Assembly (NCBI RefSeq): GCF_019355395.1
Contig: NZ_CP048829.1
Coordinates: 1,701,501-1,765,500, forward strand
Source: Chordicoccus furentiruminis
Lineage (GTDB): Bacteria; Bacillota; Clostridia; Lachnospirales; Lachnospiraceae
DNA length: 64,000 nucleotides
Direction of reading: 5' to 3'
Shown here: positions 27,416 through 35,166 of the stretch, piece after piece
Layout: each line of letters starts with the position of its first letter
Position numbering within the stretch: the first letter of the stretch is position 1
The notes under the pieces: model-generated
Seen by the model: only the letters and a program-made list of their open reading frames with translations
Told to the model about the DNA's origin: nothing
Database searches by the model: none
Translations under genes and position numbers: made by a program

Positions 27416-27997
27416 ATGCAGAAGCTGGATAAAGTCTATCCAGAGTGGGTGCAGAAGTTTCGGACGAAAGGAACTACTGTGAAGAAAAAAGGAGACGCTT
27501 ATTATCTTTACAAGCGTACTTCAAAACGTGTGCCTGGCAAAAAATACCCGCAGCCGGTCGACCGTTATCTCGGAAAGATCACACCGGACGGAGTGATCAA
27601 AAGTGACATGAGGAAAGTATCTGTCAGTTCCATTGAGGTAAAGGAATACGGTTTTTCAAAAGCAGTATGGGATCTTTGCCCGGAAGATTGGAAAAAACCT
27701 CTTGGGGATGATTGGGAAGATGTCCTTCGGATCCTGATCAAAAAGGATTCTCCGAATACATTTCTGGGAAAGGAGTATGTCATCAAAGATGAGGATGAAT
27801 TCCGCTATCAGTTCGCGGCGCAGAAGTCATCTCTCATCCGGCGGATCTTCAAGGCAACGGGGATCGAATGGGAAGAACTCACTTCCCTGAATACGATATA
27901 TAAAGTTTATCTGGAGAAAGAGGCAGTCATCTCCAGGATCACATCCGAGCAGAAAGCCCTGTTGGAACGGGCCGGGATAGAACTGGAGGTCGGCTAA
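27416..27997 (+). CDS. accessory protein of the ISAs1 element
   Basis: 193-residue protein of unknown biochemical role. The start at 27416 has AAAGGAGG at 27403-27410 and TATAAT at 27364-27369 upstream. The N-terminal part (YYLYKRTSKRVPGKKYPQP, then VDRYLGKITPDG) resembles the leading domain of IS1634/IS4-type transposases, where it precedes the catalytic domain; there is no DDE core. The C-terminal half is charged and helical. It lies in the same frame as the transposase, with one TAA and 30 bases between them. A DNA-binding helper or regulator of transposition is a reasonable guess only. Confidence 0.7.
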   Translation: MQKLDKVYPEWVQKFRTKGTTVKKKGDAYYLYKRTSKRVPGKKYPQPVDRYLGKITPDGVIKSDMRKVSVSSIEVKEYGFSKAVWDLCPEDWKKPLGDDWEDVLRILIKKDSPNTFLGKEYVIKDEDEFRYQFAAQKSSLIRRIFKATGIEWEELTSLNTIYKVYLEKEAVISRITSEQKALLERAGIELEVG

Positions 27998-28027
27998 GCT
28001 GTTGGGGCTGCCTGCTATGTAAGGCCG

Positions 28028-29287
28028 TTGATCGAGTTCCTTCGGACAGTTCCGGACCCAAGAAAAGAACGGAACCGGCGCCACGACCATGCGGAGATAC
28101 TGCTGTGCCTGGCTATAGGATATGCGGCGGGAAAGACATCCTATCGCAGGGCGATGGAGTGGTGCGAACGCCATATATCATTTCTCCGTACAGGGATGAC
28201 ATTGAAAAACGGGGTCCCATCCGTATCAACGGTCAGCAGGCTGATGTCTTCGATCGACGAGGAGTTGTTTCTTTATGCCTTTATGGAATGGATCGGAGAG
28301 ATCCTGGACTCACGGGGACTGCATCTGATCATTGATGGGAAAGCGCTGCGCGGGGCAACATCAAAGGTCCGGGGCGAACGGACCCCTATGATCATGAATG
28401 TGATCGACGCGCAGACGAAGCTCGTACTGTGCCAATATCCCATTGATTGTAAGGAAAACGAATGCGCGGCGATACCGAAGTTACTGAAGCTGCTGAATAT
28501 CCGGGGAAGTACAGTGACTATAGACGCGATCGGCACCAATACTGGTATCATGGAGCAGATCGTGCAGGCGGGCGGTCATTATGTATTGACCGTAAAAAGG
28601 AACAATCCAGAGACATATGAAGATCTGGTCAGAACTTTTCAGGAACTGGGAAAGACCTACGAAGACAGTCAGGCAGATGGATCCTGTAAAAAGCGGTACC
28701 AGGAACTCCTCGCAAAGTATGAGCAGGATGACCACTATGAAAAAAACAGGGAACGGCATGAACATCGATACTACCAGGTGTGTCATGACCCGACGGTATT
28801 GGAACGGACCATGAGGGACTGGGGATCTGTAAAAACGGTCGGATGTGTACGGCAGATACGGATACCAGTCCGGAGAAATGAGAAAGGCGAGGAGACAACG
28901 CCAGATGAAAAGACATTTTTACAAAACAGGGAAAAAACAATAGGGGCAGACGCTGATGACGGGAGATCGGCAAAGGTCCAGATGGTCGGGGTGGTATCAG
29001 ACAGAGAGCTCAGTCTGGATGAGATGGCAAAGATCAAACGGCAGCACTGGATGATAGAGAACAGTCTTCATCATGTGCTGGACGATACATTCCGGGAAGA
29101 TCGCTCACCAGCTAAAAGATCCAGGAATAATCTGGCCCTGATCAGAAAGATCAGTTATAACGTGTTGAGGATAGCCTTTAAGGAAGAAATATCCCCAGGC
29201 GTTATGACTGAAAGGATGGACATATTTGCTGATAGTCCGGATCTGATCACGAAATATTTCTTCTCACCCATACTGAGCCTCAATTAA
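28028..29287 (+). CDS. ISAs1-family DDE transposase
   Basis: 419-residue transposase with the associated N-terminal domain (FLRTVPDPRKERNRRHDHAE) and the DDE core: IIDGKALRG (Asp), VTIDAIGTN (Asp) and WMIENSLHHVLDDTFREDRS (Glu region). It seems complete. No ATG exists in frame before the conserved start; TTG at 28028 follows a weak AGG, so translation may depend on coupling to the accessory gene or on read-through of its TAA. Confidence 0.9.
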   Translation: MIEFLRTVPDPRKERNRRHDHAEILLCLAIGYAAGKTSYRRAMEWCERHISFLRTGMTLKNGVPSVSTVSRLMSSIDEELFLYAFMEWIGEILDSRGLHLIIDGKALRGATSKVRGERTPMIMNVIDAQTKLVLCQYPIDCKENECAAIPKLLKLLNIRGSTVTIDAIGTNTGIMEQIVQAGGHYVLTVKRNNPETYEDLVRTFQELGKTYEDSQADGSCKKRYQELLAKYEQDDHYEKNRERHEHRYYQVCHDPTVLERTMRDWGSVKTVGCVRQIRIPVRRNEKGEETTPDEKTFLQNREKTIGADADDGRSAKVQMVGVVSDRELSLDEMAKIKRQHWMIENSLHHVLDDTFREDRSPAKRSRNNLALIRKISYNVLRIAFKEEISPGVMTERMDIFADSPDLITKYFFSPILSLN

Positions 29288-29529
29288 AGTATAGGTAATC
29301 CGGAAGGCTCTGTAAAGGTAGAGAGGGGTATTTTGCGCTTTTTCATGAGGGAAAAAGGGTGATATTCCGGACGCACCCGCCCAATAAGGAAGAAACGTCG
29401 CGGAAGCGACGTTTCTAGGAATCAAACCCGCCCGTCCGGAGCAGGGGAATGTAAAAATGACGTGATTCATAGTATAAAGCGGGTCGGAACAGTATTCATG
29501 AAACAACCCTGATAAATGATAAAAAACCG

Positions 29530-29558
29530 TTGACATTTGTCCGAGTCCCTGTTAAACT
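29530..29558 (+). promoter_or_regulatory. tRNA-Pro promoter
   Basis: TTGACA at 29530-29535, 17 bases, TAAACT at 29553-29558, about 36 bases before the tRNA. The ISAs1 element ends only 18 bases upstream and so spared the promoter. Confidence 0.8.
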
Positions 29559-29594
29559 AGCTTTTGCTGTGAGACGTTGAACATCACAAGCAAT

Positions 29595-29668
29595 CGATGC
29601 GTGGCTCAGTTTGGTAGAGCGCTGCGTTCGGGACGCAGAGGCCGCTGGTTCGAATCCAGTCGCATCGA
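29595..29668 (+). tRNA. tRNA-Pro, anticodon CGG
   Basis: Cloverleaf: acceptor CGATGCG (29595-29601) with CGCATCG (29661-29667) and discriminator A; D stem GCTC/GAGC; anticodon stem CTGCG/CGCAG around TTCGGGA, giving anticodon CGG; T arm CTGG-TTCGAAT-CCAG. CCA is not encoded. It is followed by a terminator and an array of repeats made from its own 3' half. Confidence 0.92.
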
Positions 29669-29670
29669 TT

Positions 29671-29705
29671 AAAAAATCGATCGCCGTAGGGCGGTCGATT
29701 TTTTA
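29671..29705 (+). terminator. tRNA-Pro terminator
   Basis: AAAAAATCGATCGCC (29671-29685) pairs with GGCGGTCGATTTTTT (one wobble) around a GTAG loop, ending in a T-run. This hairpin is part of the repeat unit copied downstream. Confidence 0.85.
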
Positions 29706-29975
29706 ATTTATCCGAATGAAACGCCCCGGCGGTCTTTGTAAGGCCCGAAGCGGGACGCAGAGGGTCGAAAGGTCCGGTGGACCTTTCGACGGTTCGAATC
29801 CAGTCGCAAATCGATCGCCGTAGGGCGGTCGATTTTTTAATTTATCCGAATGAAACGCCCCGGCGGTCTTTGGAAGGCCCGAGGCGGGACGCAGAGGGTC
29901 GAAAGGTCCGGTGGACCTTTCGACGGTTCGAATCCAGTGCAAATCGATCGCCGCAGGGCGGTCGATTTTTTAATC
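29671..29975 (+). repeat. tRNA-Pro-derived hairpin repeat array 1
   Basis: Unit of 133-134 bp; the motif TCGATCGCCG starts at 29677, 29811 and 29944. Each unit has the terminator hairpin, a spacer (ATCCGAATGAAACGCCCCGG...), a GGGACGCAGAG stretch identical to the 3' side of the tRNA anticodon arm, a 12-bp perfect hairpin (GTCGAAAGGTCC, GGT loop, GGACCTTTCGAC) and a T-arm copy GGTTCGAATCCAGT. The acceptor and D arms are missing, so these are not tRNAs. No ribosome site or coding pattern supports translation. Confidence 0.85.
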
Positions 29976-30115
29976 CTGAATTTCACGAAGCATGGATTTC
30001 CCCATTCCCATGAATGATTTCTTTGAAATTCTACATTGGCGCTATGCTTTCTCCTGAGCCACTGCAAAAATGGGCGCACGAATCCCGCGGTCATTAAAAA
30101 GGGCTGATTCGAAAG
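29976..30115. other. gene-free junction after array 1
   Basis: 140 bases with no gene. The right part, read on the minus strand, seems to continue the decayed IS1380 transposase beyond its stop (F-D-F-R-I-S), out of any open frame. Confidence 0.4.
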
Positions 30116-30274
30116 TCAAAGTGCGCATTTGGCTTCCTTGATGAAGTTCTCCATCTTACCTCGGCCACAGTAGAACCGGATGATCTGTTCCGGGAGAGAT
30201 TCCATTGTAGTGACTACAAAGGTATACAGGTGGATCATCTGGTCATAAGGCTTTTCGATCTTGAAGACAACTCT
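30116..30274 (-). pseudogene. IS1380-type transposase fragment
   Basis: A 52-residue piece reading RVVFKIEKPYDQMIHLYTF ... FYCGRGKMENFIKEAK then a stop. FY.xRGxxENxIKExK is the signature around the catalytic Glu of IS1380 transposases. The rest of the gene is gone, cut at the left by the IS256 remnant at about 30280. Confidence 0.7.
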
Positions 30275-30283
30275 TGACAATCG

Positions 30284-31459
30284 ATGCTTTTCCGAACCAT
30301 CCTTCAGGATAGCCTGAATTCGGTTCTTAAGGCCGAATCCCAGGAGCAGCTCCAGGCGGCGCCGTATGAGCGTTCAGAAGGCCGTACAGACTCGAGAAAC
30401 GGTTTCCGAACCAGAGATCTCAAAACGCGGATCGGAACGATAACGTTGAATGTACCGAGACACAGAAACCAGCCATTCCATACGATGGTCTTTGAGAACG
30501 ACTCCCGCAGCGAGGCCGCTCTGGTTACGACCATGGCGGAAACGGTCGTGAGCGGTGTATCCACCAGGAAAGTTGCAAGGGTCGTAGAAACGCTCTGCGG
30601 TTCATCGATTTCTAAATCCGCCGTTTCCGATGTCTGCAAGGATCTCGATAAGGAAGTCGAGGCATTCCGCAGCCGGCCGATCGAAGGGAATGATCCGTTC
30701 CTCACGGTCGACGCTGCGTATTTCAAGGTACGTGAGAACGGCCGGGTTGTCTCGAAAGCGCTGATGATTGCCTATGGCACCAATGACGATGGAAAGCGCG
30801 AAATCCTTGGCTTCTCGGCCTACCGTAACGAGTCACGTGAGACATGGAAAGATTTCCTGACAGGCCTGAAAAAGCGCGGCCTGTGCGGCCTCATGATGAT
30901 TACATCCGATGCTCACGATGGCATTATCAATGCCTCCAGGGAGGTATTTCCGGACGTTCCGTGGCAACGGTGTCAGTTTCACTTTTCAAAGAACATCGCC
31001 GACAAAGCACCGAAGAAGGTACAGGCTGGTCTCTGTGCTGAACTGCAGGAAATGTTCAACTGCAAGAAGATCGAGGCTGCCAGGAAAAAGCGGGACCAGG
31101 TTCTCGCCGATTATCAGGAATCCGCTTCGTCAGCCATGGAATGCCTTGACGAGGGCTTCGAAAGCGCTATGACCGTGATGACGCTTCCGGAAGGGATGCG
31201 CCGCTTCTTCCGGACATCGAACCACATTGAGCGGCTGAACCGAGAGCTGAAACGGCGTTCCGGTGTTATCGGGATATTTCCGAATGAAGCTTCGCTGATC
31301 CGGCTGATGGGATCTGTCCTGATGGAACAGAACAGCATCAGTCAGGCCAGAAAGGCAATCTTCAGCAAAGAGTCTTATCAGAAGCTGCTGAAATCAGATG
31401 CTCGAAATCACCTGCATCAGATTGCCGAAGAACAGGCCGTCCTCCTGGCAGCATCGTGA
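30284..31459 (+). CDS. IS256-family (Mutator) transposase, short N-terminus
   Basis: 391-residue DDE transposase: FLTVDAAYFKVRENGR (Asp), MITSDAHDGI (Asp) and RTSNHIERLNRELKRRS (Glu), with WQRCQFHFSKNI between. Relatives begin about 25 residues earlier before the FRTILQDSLNSVLKAE segment, and the sequence upstream switches abruptly into IS1380, so the 5' end is probably lost at about 30280. A right inverted end is visible (GGCAATTTACACAC ... GGACTTGGC, 31478-31506); the left end was not found. The protein could still be made from ATG 30284, but the element is unlikely to be mobile by itself. Confidence 0.85.
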   Translation: MLFRTILQDSLNSVLKAESQEQLQAAPYERSEGRTDSRNGFRTRDLKTRIGTITLNVPRHRNQPFHTMVFENDSRSEAALVTTMAETVVSGVSTRKVARVVETLCGSSISKSAVSDVCKDLDKEVEAFRSRPIEGNDPFLTVDAAYFKVRENGRVVSKALMIAYGTNDDGKREILGFSAYRNESRETWKDFLTGLKKRGLCGLMMITSDAHDGIINASREVFPDVPWQRCQFHFSKNIADKAPKKVQAGLCAELQEMFNCKKIEAARKKRDQVLADYQESASSAMECLDEGFESAMTVMTLPEGMRRFFRTSNHIERLNRELKRRSGVIGIFPNEASLIRLMGSVLMEQNSISQARKAIFSKESYQKLLKSDARNHLHQIAEEQAVLLAAS

Positions 31460-31506
31460 TCGACAGTTATACCTGAAGGCAATTTACACACAAAGTTGGA
31501 CTTGGC

Positions 31507-31972
31507 TTCCGTGGCATCGATGAAAACGAAAAGTGTCGTTATAACTACCAACACTGCATGGAACTCAGGCGATCCGGATATACACAGGAGAAGTTTGAGC
31601 AAAACAAGGAGACATTCGGTGTGTACGTTCTGCAGAGCAACTGCGCAAAATCTGCAGAAGAGGTTTTCAGCAGTTATAAAAACGTTGGGGCATCGAAATG
31701 CTTTACCAGTACATGAAGAACAAGGCAGATTTCAATGACCTTATGATTTCAGACTACTACAAGGAACAGGGCTTCGCATTCCTGATGCTTATCACCGGTC
31801 AGATTCATCAAAAATGATCGCTGCGGTGAAGAAACTCGACAACAACGCCATTTCCGTCCATGATATCCTGCTTATGGCAAGATGCATGAAAATGGAACGG
31901 CGGGGCAGCAACTGGAATCTCAAAAACGCCAGAAAACGGGATCTCCAGATGCTGAAGCAGATTGGTTTTTAA
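31507..31972 (+). pseudogene. IS1634-type transposase C-terminal remnant, frameshifted
   Basis: In changing frames the segment reads GVYVLQSNCAKSAEEVFSSYK, then RWGIEMLYQYMKNKADFNDL (approximate), ISDYYKEQGFAFLMLITGQI and finally RRGSNWNLKNARKRDLQMLK-QIGF before a stop. This is the C-terminal region of IS1634/IS4-like transposases. At least two frameshifts kill it. It abuts the right end of the IS256 element. Confidence 0.7.
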
Positions 31973-32012
31973 CCGAAGATCACGGTAACGGATTCATAAG
32001 GAATCCGGCAAC

Positions 32013-32045
32013 ATATCGGTAAAAACCTAAATGATTGTGTCTAAC
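32013..32045. repeat. 33-bp repeat copy A
   Basis: This segment (beginning ATATCGGTAAA and ending GATTGTGTCTAAC) matches 35637-35669 at 30 of 33 positions, in the same orientation. Copy A follows the IS1634 remnant, so it could be that element's right end, or a recombination site of the neighbouring serine recombinase. Confidence 0.6.
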
Positions 32046-32071
32046 GGTCGTTATTTTTGATCATAGTGAAG

Positions 32072-32848
32072 ATGCAAATGAGGACTTACGGTTATTGCAG
32101 GGTCTCCACGCAGAAGCAGAATATCCAGCGGCAGATCGACAACATCAAGACGCGGTATCCGCTTGCTGAGGTCATCACAGAGGAATACACCGGGACCAGT
32201 ATGAACCGGCCGGAATGGAATAAGCTGTATAAGACGGTCCTCCGGGAATCTGCCGGAGGCGAGGATGTGACGATTGTATTTGACGAAGTGTCCAGAATGA
32301 GCCGGGACGCAGAGGAAGGGTTCCGGCTCTATCAGGAATTGTACGATCGTGGCATCCGGCTTGTCTTCCTGAAGGAGCCGTATATCGATACGGACACCTA
32401 TCGCAGTGCAACCGAGCAGAATGCAGTCAGCATGACCGGCACGGACGTGGATATTATCCTTGATGCGATCAACCGGTATCAGATGCGGCTGGCGGAAGCG
32501 CAGATCAAGCTTGCCTTTGAAGCTGCCCAGAAGGAAGTTGACTACCTGCATCAGCGGACATCCGAAGGAGTGCGCAGGGCGCAGAGGGATGGAAGGCGTG
32601 TCGGCACACAGCGCGGTGACCGGCTTACCGTGAAGAAGGCGGAGCCGATCAAGCAGCTGATTCTGAGAACGATCCAGAAGCATCCGGAAGGTCTGACAGA
32701 CAAGGAAGTGATGGCTCTGCTGGCGGTGGAAACGGTGGAGATCACGCTTCCGGGCGGAAGAAAGGAGCAGGTCTCTGCCAGGCTGTCGAGGAATACGTAT
32801 TACAAGTATAAGGCGGAGTTGAAAGGTGAGGGACTGCTCGCAATGTGA
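32072..32848 (+). CDS. serine recombinase (resolvase/invertase family)
   Basis: About 258-residue site-specific recombinase. The catalytic domain begins MRTYGYCRVSTQKQNIQRQI with the nucleophile Ser in CRVS. Further motifs are EYTGTSMNRPEWNKL, FDEVSRMSRDAEEG (active-site Arg region) and the long E-helix from IKLAFEAAQKEVD. The C-terminal DNA-binding part (HPEGLTDKEVMALLAVE ... LSRNTYYKYKAEL) is a helix-turn-helix extension of the Clostridia resolvase-like type. The ATG at 32072 or 32078 is preferred over TTG 32057. It is not a large integrase, so whether it mobilised this segment is uncertain. Confidence 0.85.
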   Translation: MQMRTYGYCRVSTQKQNIQRQIDNIKTRYPLAEVITEEYTGTSMNRPEWNKLYKTVLRESAGGEDVTIVFDEVSRMSRDAEEGFRLYQELYDRGIRLVFLKEPYIDTDTYRSATEQNAVSMTGTDVDIILDAINRYQMRLAEAQIKLAFEAAQKEVDYLHQRTSEGVRRAQRDGRRVGTQRGDRLTVKKAEPIKQLILRTIQKHPEGLTDKEVMALLAVETVEITLPGGRKEQVSARLSRNTYYKYKAELKGEGLLAM

Positions 32849-32889
32849 GGATTCATCCTCAAAATGGTGGATCCGGATGAATTGATCAT

Positions 32890-32918
32890 TTGACAAAAAA
32901 CGGCCAGTTCGCTATATT
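32890..32918 (+). promoter_or_regulatory. strong promoter of a small antisense RNA
   Basis: TTGACA at 32890-32895, exactly 17 bases, TATATT at 32913-32918. There is no gene downstream on this strand, only a short terminated transcript. Confidence 0.8.
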
Positions 32919-32924
32919 AAAGAT

Positions 32925-33018
32925 ACAAGAGGGCACTACCGATAGACGGTTAGCCCGTAATGCTATTGCGATGACCGCCTTAGTTTTCCGGACTGGGGGC
33001 GGTCATTCTTTTGTGTTT
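32925..33018 (+). ncRNA. putative antitoxin RNA (RatA-like)
   Basis: Predicted RNA of about 90 nt from the promoter at 32890 to a terminator made by ATGACCGCC (32971-32979) and GGCGGTCAT (32998-33006), followed by TCTTTTGTGTTTTT. Its 3' end is antisense to the stop codon and 3' region of the small membrane protein gene on the other strand. This is the arrangement of txpA/ratA type I toxin-antitoxin pairs. The boundaries are predictions. Confidence 0.6.
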
Positions 33019-33107
33019 TTATTGTTATCTCGGCATCCGAGCTGGTATCCGAAACTGAAGCAGGTCATGCCGAAGCACACCACTGCTATAAAGTCCATCA
33101 CCGTCAT
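33003..33107 (-). CDS. small hydrophobic protein, putative type I toxin
   Basis: 34-residue protein: MTVMDFIAVVCFGMTCFSFG followed by YQLGCRDNNKNTKE. That is one transmembrane helix and a short charged tail, like the small holin-like toxins (TxpA/BsrG type) of Firmicutes. The ribosome site GAGGAGGG (33122-33115) is strong. Upstream on the same strand CCCTCC (33162-33157) could pair with it and hide it, and a CGGAGGG/CCCTCCG hairpin (33156-33176) lies in the leader. Toxicity is inferred only from architecture. Confidence 0.6.
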   Translation of the reverse strand: MTVMDFIAVVCFGMTCFSFGYQLGCRDNNKNTKE

Positions 33108-33526
33108 AGCCAAGCCCTCCTCTTTCAGATTTCCGTTGCCGGATTTCTATGTCATCGGAGGGTCACAGTCCCTCCGTAGAGGGCTAACCGCCTACCATCT
33201 TGGTAGCACCTATATCGTCATTTTAACATAATGTCTGGTATATCACCAGACTACATCTGTCCTTTCCGAATTATGCACCATCTCCAACGCCCCCGCTAAT
33301 TGCAAGACAAAAACGCATTGCGAATCAAGTTGAGATTTGCGTTGCCTGAATGAAATGATTGCATTATTGACATGTTGACCTTGACACATACGGATACTGA
33401 TGGTGAAATTGATTAAGAAATGCATGATGCGAGTTATAAAAACAGCACATTATGCAATATTTTGGATAGATCTGATTTGCATTATTAAGCATATTGCTGA
33501 AATTATTGCGGAGGGAGGAAAATGTG
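33108..33526. other. toxin leader and gene-free AT-rich stretch
   Basis: 33108-33230 is the probable structured leader of the toxin mRNA. It includes the hairpin 33156-33176, a CTACC/GGTAG hairpin near 33196-33211, and TAAAAT on the minus strand at 33230-33225 as a possible -10. A 7-bp hairpin GTCTGGT/ACCAGAC lies at 33233-33251. From 33252 to 33526 three TTGAC motifs (33365-33384) may belong to the promoter of the gene at 33527, but no -10 is convincing. Confidence 0.4.
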
Positions 33527-34984
33527 ATGAAGAAAAAAGCAGTCATGGCAGTGCTGCTGGCAGCGTCGCTTTCATTTGCAGCTCCTGTGATGGGAGATAT
33601 CAGAAGTGACATCAGTAAGGCAGAGGGGGTTTTGGGAATCGATCATTCCAGTGAAACGACGATAAAACGAATAGAAGCGTTGGAAAAGGAACTGGGAATC
33701 AGTACTTCTGCTGGAGAAACGATAGAAGAACGAATAAAAGCGATTGACAAGCAGATTGGTATTGCTGATTCTGACGTTACTTCTTCGTCAACGGCGTCAT
33801 TGGCAGAATCTGTGGCGGAAAGTTCAAATCGCTCTACATGGGATCGTCCTTCAGATGATGTTGTAGTGAAACTGCTGTCTTCGATTGATAACATTACGTC
33901 GGCAAAAGCCGTGACAGAAACGACAGATTTGAATCATCTTCTCAATAAAGAAGGTGGTTATATCGGGTGCGTGTATTTTCATGATAAACGAGTTACTTCA
34001 GTATCAGATGACCCGCTTATAGCCGGAACGGATGGAGGCGGAGCAGTTGAGATTTTTCCCTCACAGGAGGACGCAAATCAGAGAGATGAATATTTGCTAG
34101 CTTATAATTCGCCTAGCCTAACTGGTTCTCATAAGGTAGTCGGAACATGTGTGGTACGGATTTCAGGTAAACTCAGCTCTTCCGAGCAGGCGGAAATGAC
34201 GGATGAGATCGAGAAGCTGCTTCCATTGGATGAATCACAATCGTCTGATTCGACGGGCAGCGACACTTCATCTGATGCCGCAGTGGCATCTGAGGTGCAG
34301 ACAACAAACGAAGCTATGACATCTGCACAGACGACCAGTCAAACTAGTACACAGTCTTCAGGCACGGCAGTAGGAACAGGAATTAGTATGGCTGGAGCAA
34401 GTGAACTGGAACTATATAATCAGGATGGCTTTAAGATTACATGCCTGGGATTCACTAAAGATGCTGATATGGGGATGGCAGATGTCCTGAAGATAAGAGT
34501 CCAGAATCTGACACAGCATAACGTTGATATATACAGTGATAACGTTAATGTAAATGGACAGAGTATGTTCATGGCAGCACTTTCTTTGAATGTTTCGTCG
34601 GGAAAGACTGCCACCGGGGATTGCTACTTTATGAAATCTGAATTGAAAAATGCAGGAATTGAAAATATCACTGATATCACACTGAACATTTCTGCAGTCA
34701 ACCAGGACGATGATTATATGAGCCAGCTTTTCTCTACAGGCCCGATTAGTCTATCCATTGACAAGGATGGAAATGTTGTTAATCGGCAGGTATATCGTGA
34801 TGCAGCGACTATTCAGGAAGTGCAGACGTTGCTGAATGCAGCCGGTTATGATTGTGGTACGCCGGATGGAGTAGCAGGAAAGAAGACAAACAGCATGATC
34901 CTTCAGTATGAGAAGGATCACAACCTGACGGAAAATACGGATATTACAGACGAACTTCTTCAGGCGCTTCGGTCAAACAGCTAA
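33527..34984 (+). CDS. secreted protein with peptidoglycan-binding domain
   Basis: 485-residue exported protein; signal peptide MKKKAVMAVLLAASLSFAAP. Residues about 25-85 hold two short coiled repeats (IxRIEALEKELGI, ERIKAIDKQIGI). A middle domain (about 120-230) is followed by a Ser/Thr-rich linker (SSDSTGSDTSSD ...), a domain resembling DUF4352/DUF5067 Ig-like modules (GFKITCLGFTKDADMGMADV) and a C-terminal PG_binding_1 domain (VQTLLNAAGYDCGTPDGVAG). Start chosen for GGAGGGAGGAAAATGTG. It is probably anchored at the cell wall. Low GC and the mobile neighbourhood suggest acquisition. Confidence 0.8.
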   Translation: MKKKAVMAVLLAASLSFAAPVMGDIRSDISKAEGVLGIDHSSETTIKRIEALEKELGISTSAGETIEERIKAIDKQIGIADSDVTSSSTASLAESVAESSNRSTWDRPSDDVVVKLLSSIDNITSAKAVTETTDLNHLLNKEGGYIGCVYFHDKRVTSVSDDPLIAGTDGGGAVEIFPSQEDANQRDEYLLAYNSPSLTGSHKVVGTCVVRISGKLSSSEQAEMTDEIEKLLPLDESQSSDSTGSDTSSDAAVASEVQTTNEAMTSAQTTSQTSTQSSGTAVGTGISMAGASELELYNQDGFKITCLGFTKDADMGMADVLKIRVQNLTQHNVDIYSDNVNVNGQSMFMAALSLNVSSGKTATGDCYFMKSELKNAGIENITDITLNISAVNQDDDYMSQLFSTGPISLSIDKDGNVVNRQVYRDAATIQEVQTLLNAAGYDCGTPDGVAGKKTNSMILQYEKDHNLTENTDITDELLQALRSNS

Positions 34985-35166
34985 ATACGAGAGTGGATTG
35001 TGCTGTGGTTAATAAGTGTCCGTTCCTACATCGTTCCTACAAATGCGCCTTTTTGCGAACCTTTGGTTTTGCCTGATTTCCGGTATTCAGCCCCGAAAAA
35101 GCCTTATTTTAAAGGGAAAATCGGATACCGTGTCATACTACGGGATACCACGTGAATCTCCCGGGA
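34985..35166. other. gene-free stretch before array 2
   Basis: About 180 bases, nothing coding recognised. It ends in ATGATTCGGGACGCAGAG, where TTCGGGACGCAGAG is identical to the tRNA-Pro anticodon loop and 3' stem. Confidence 0.4.

Larger units (their letters stand above)
27253..29511 (+). mobile_element. complete ISAs1-family insertion sequence, 2259 bp, with accessory gene
   Basis: The ends are imperfect inverted repeats. The left reads CAGGGCTGTTTCATGAA from 27253 and the right, on the minus strand, CAGGGTTGTTTCATGAA from 29511 (16 of 17 match). They are flanked by a 9-bp direct repeat ATAAATGAT at 27244-27252 and 29512-29520, the target duplication. ISAs1 elements make 8-10 bp duplications and have CAGGG ends, but are usually 1.2-1.5 kb with one gene. 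This one is longer because it carries an extra 193-residue gene, a left-end terminator and a right-end hairpin (AGAAACGTCGC, GGAA loop, 29391-29416). Confidence 0.9.

Noticed and set aside
29720-29975. Extra tRNA genes within the repeat array
   Set aside because: Only the anticodon 3' stem and T arm are copied. No acceptor 5' strand or D arm exists, so a cloverleaf cannot form.
29703-30094. Minus-strand reading frames with repeated GRFIRIN-type endings across repeat array 1 (also at 35260-35574)
   Set aside because: They arise only because the 134-bp RNA-like repeat lacks stops on that strand. They have no ribosome sites, and their ends follow repeat borders rather than domains.
33400-33609. 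69-codon plus-strand frame before the secreted protein gene
   Set aside because: It overlaps the ribosome site and signal peptide of the gene at 33527 in another frame and has no ribosome site of its own.
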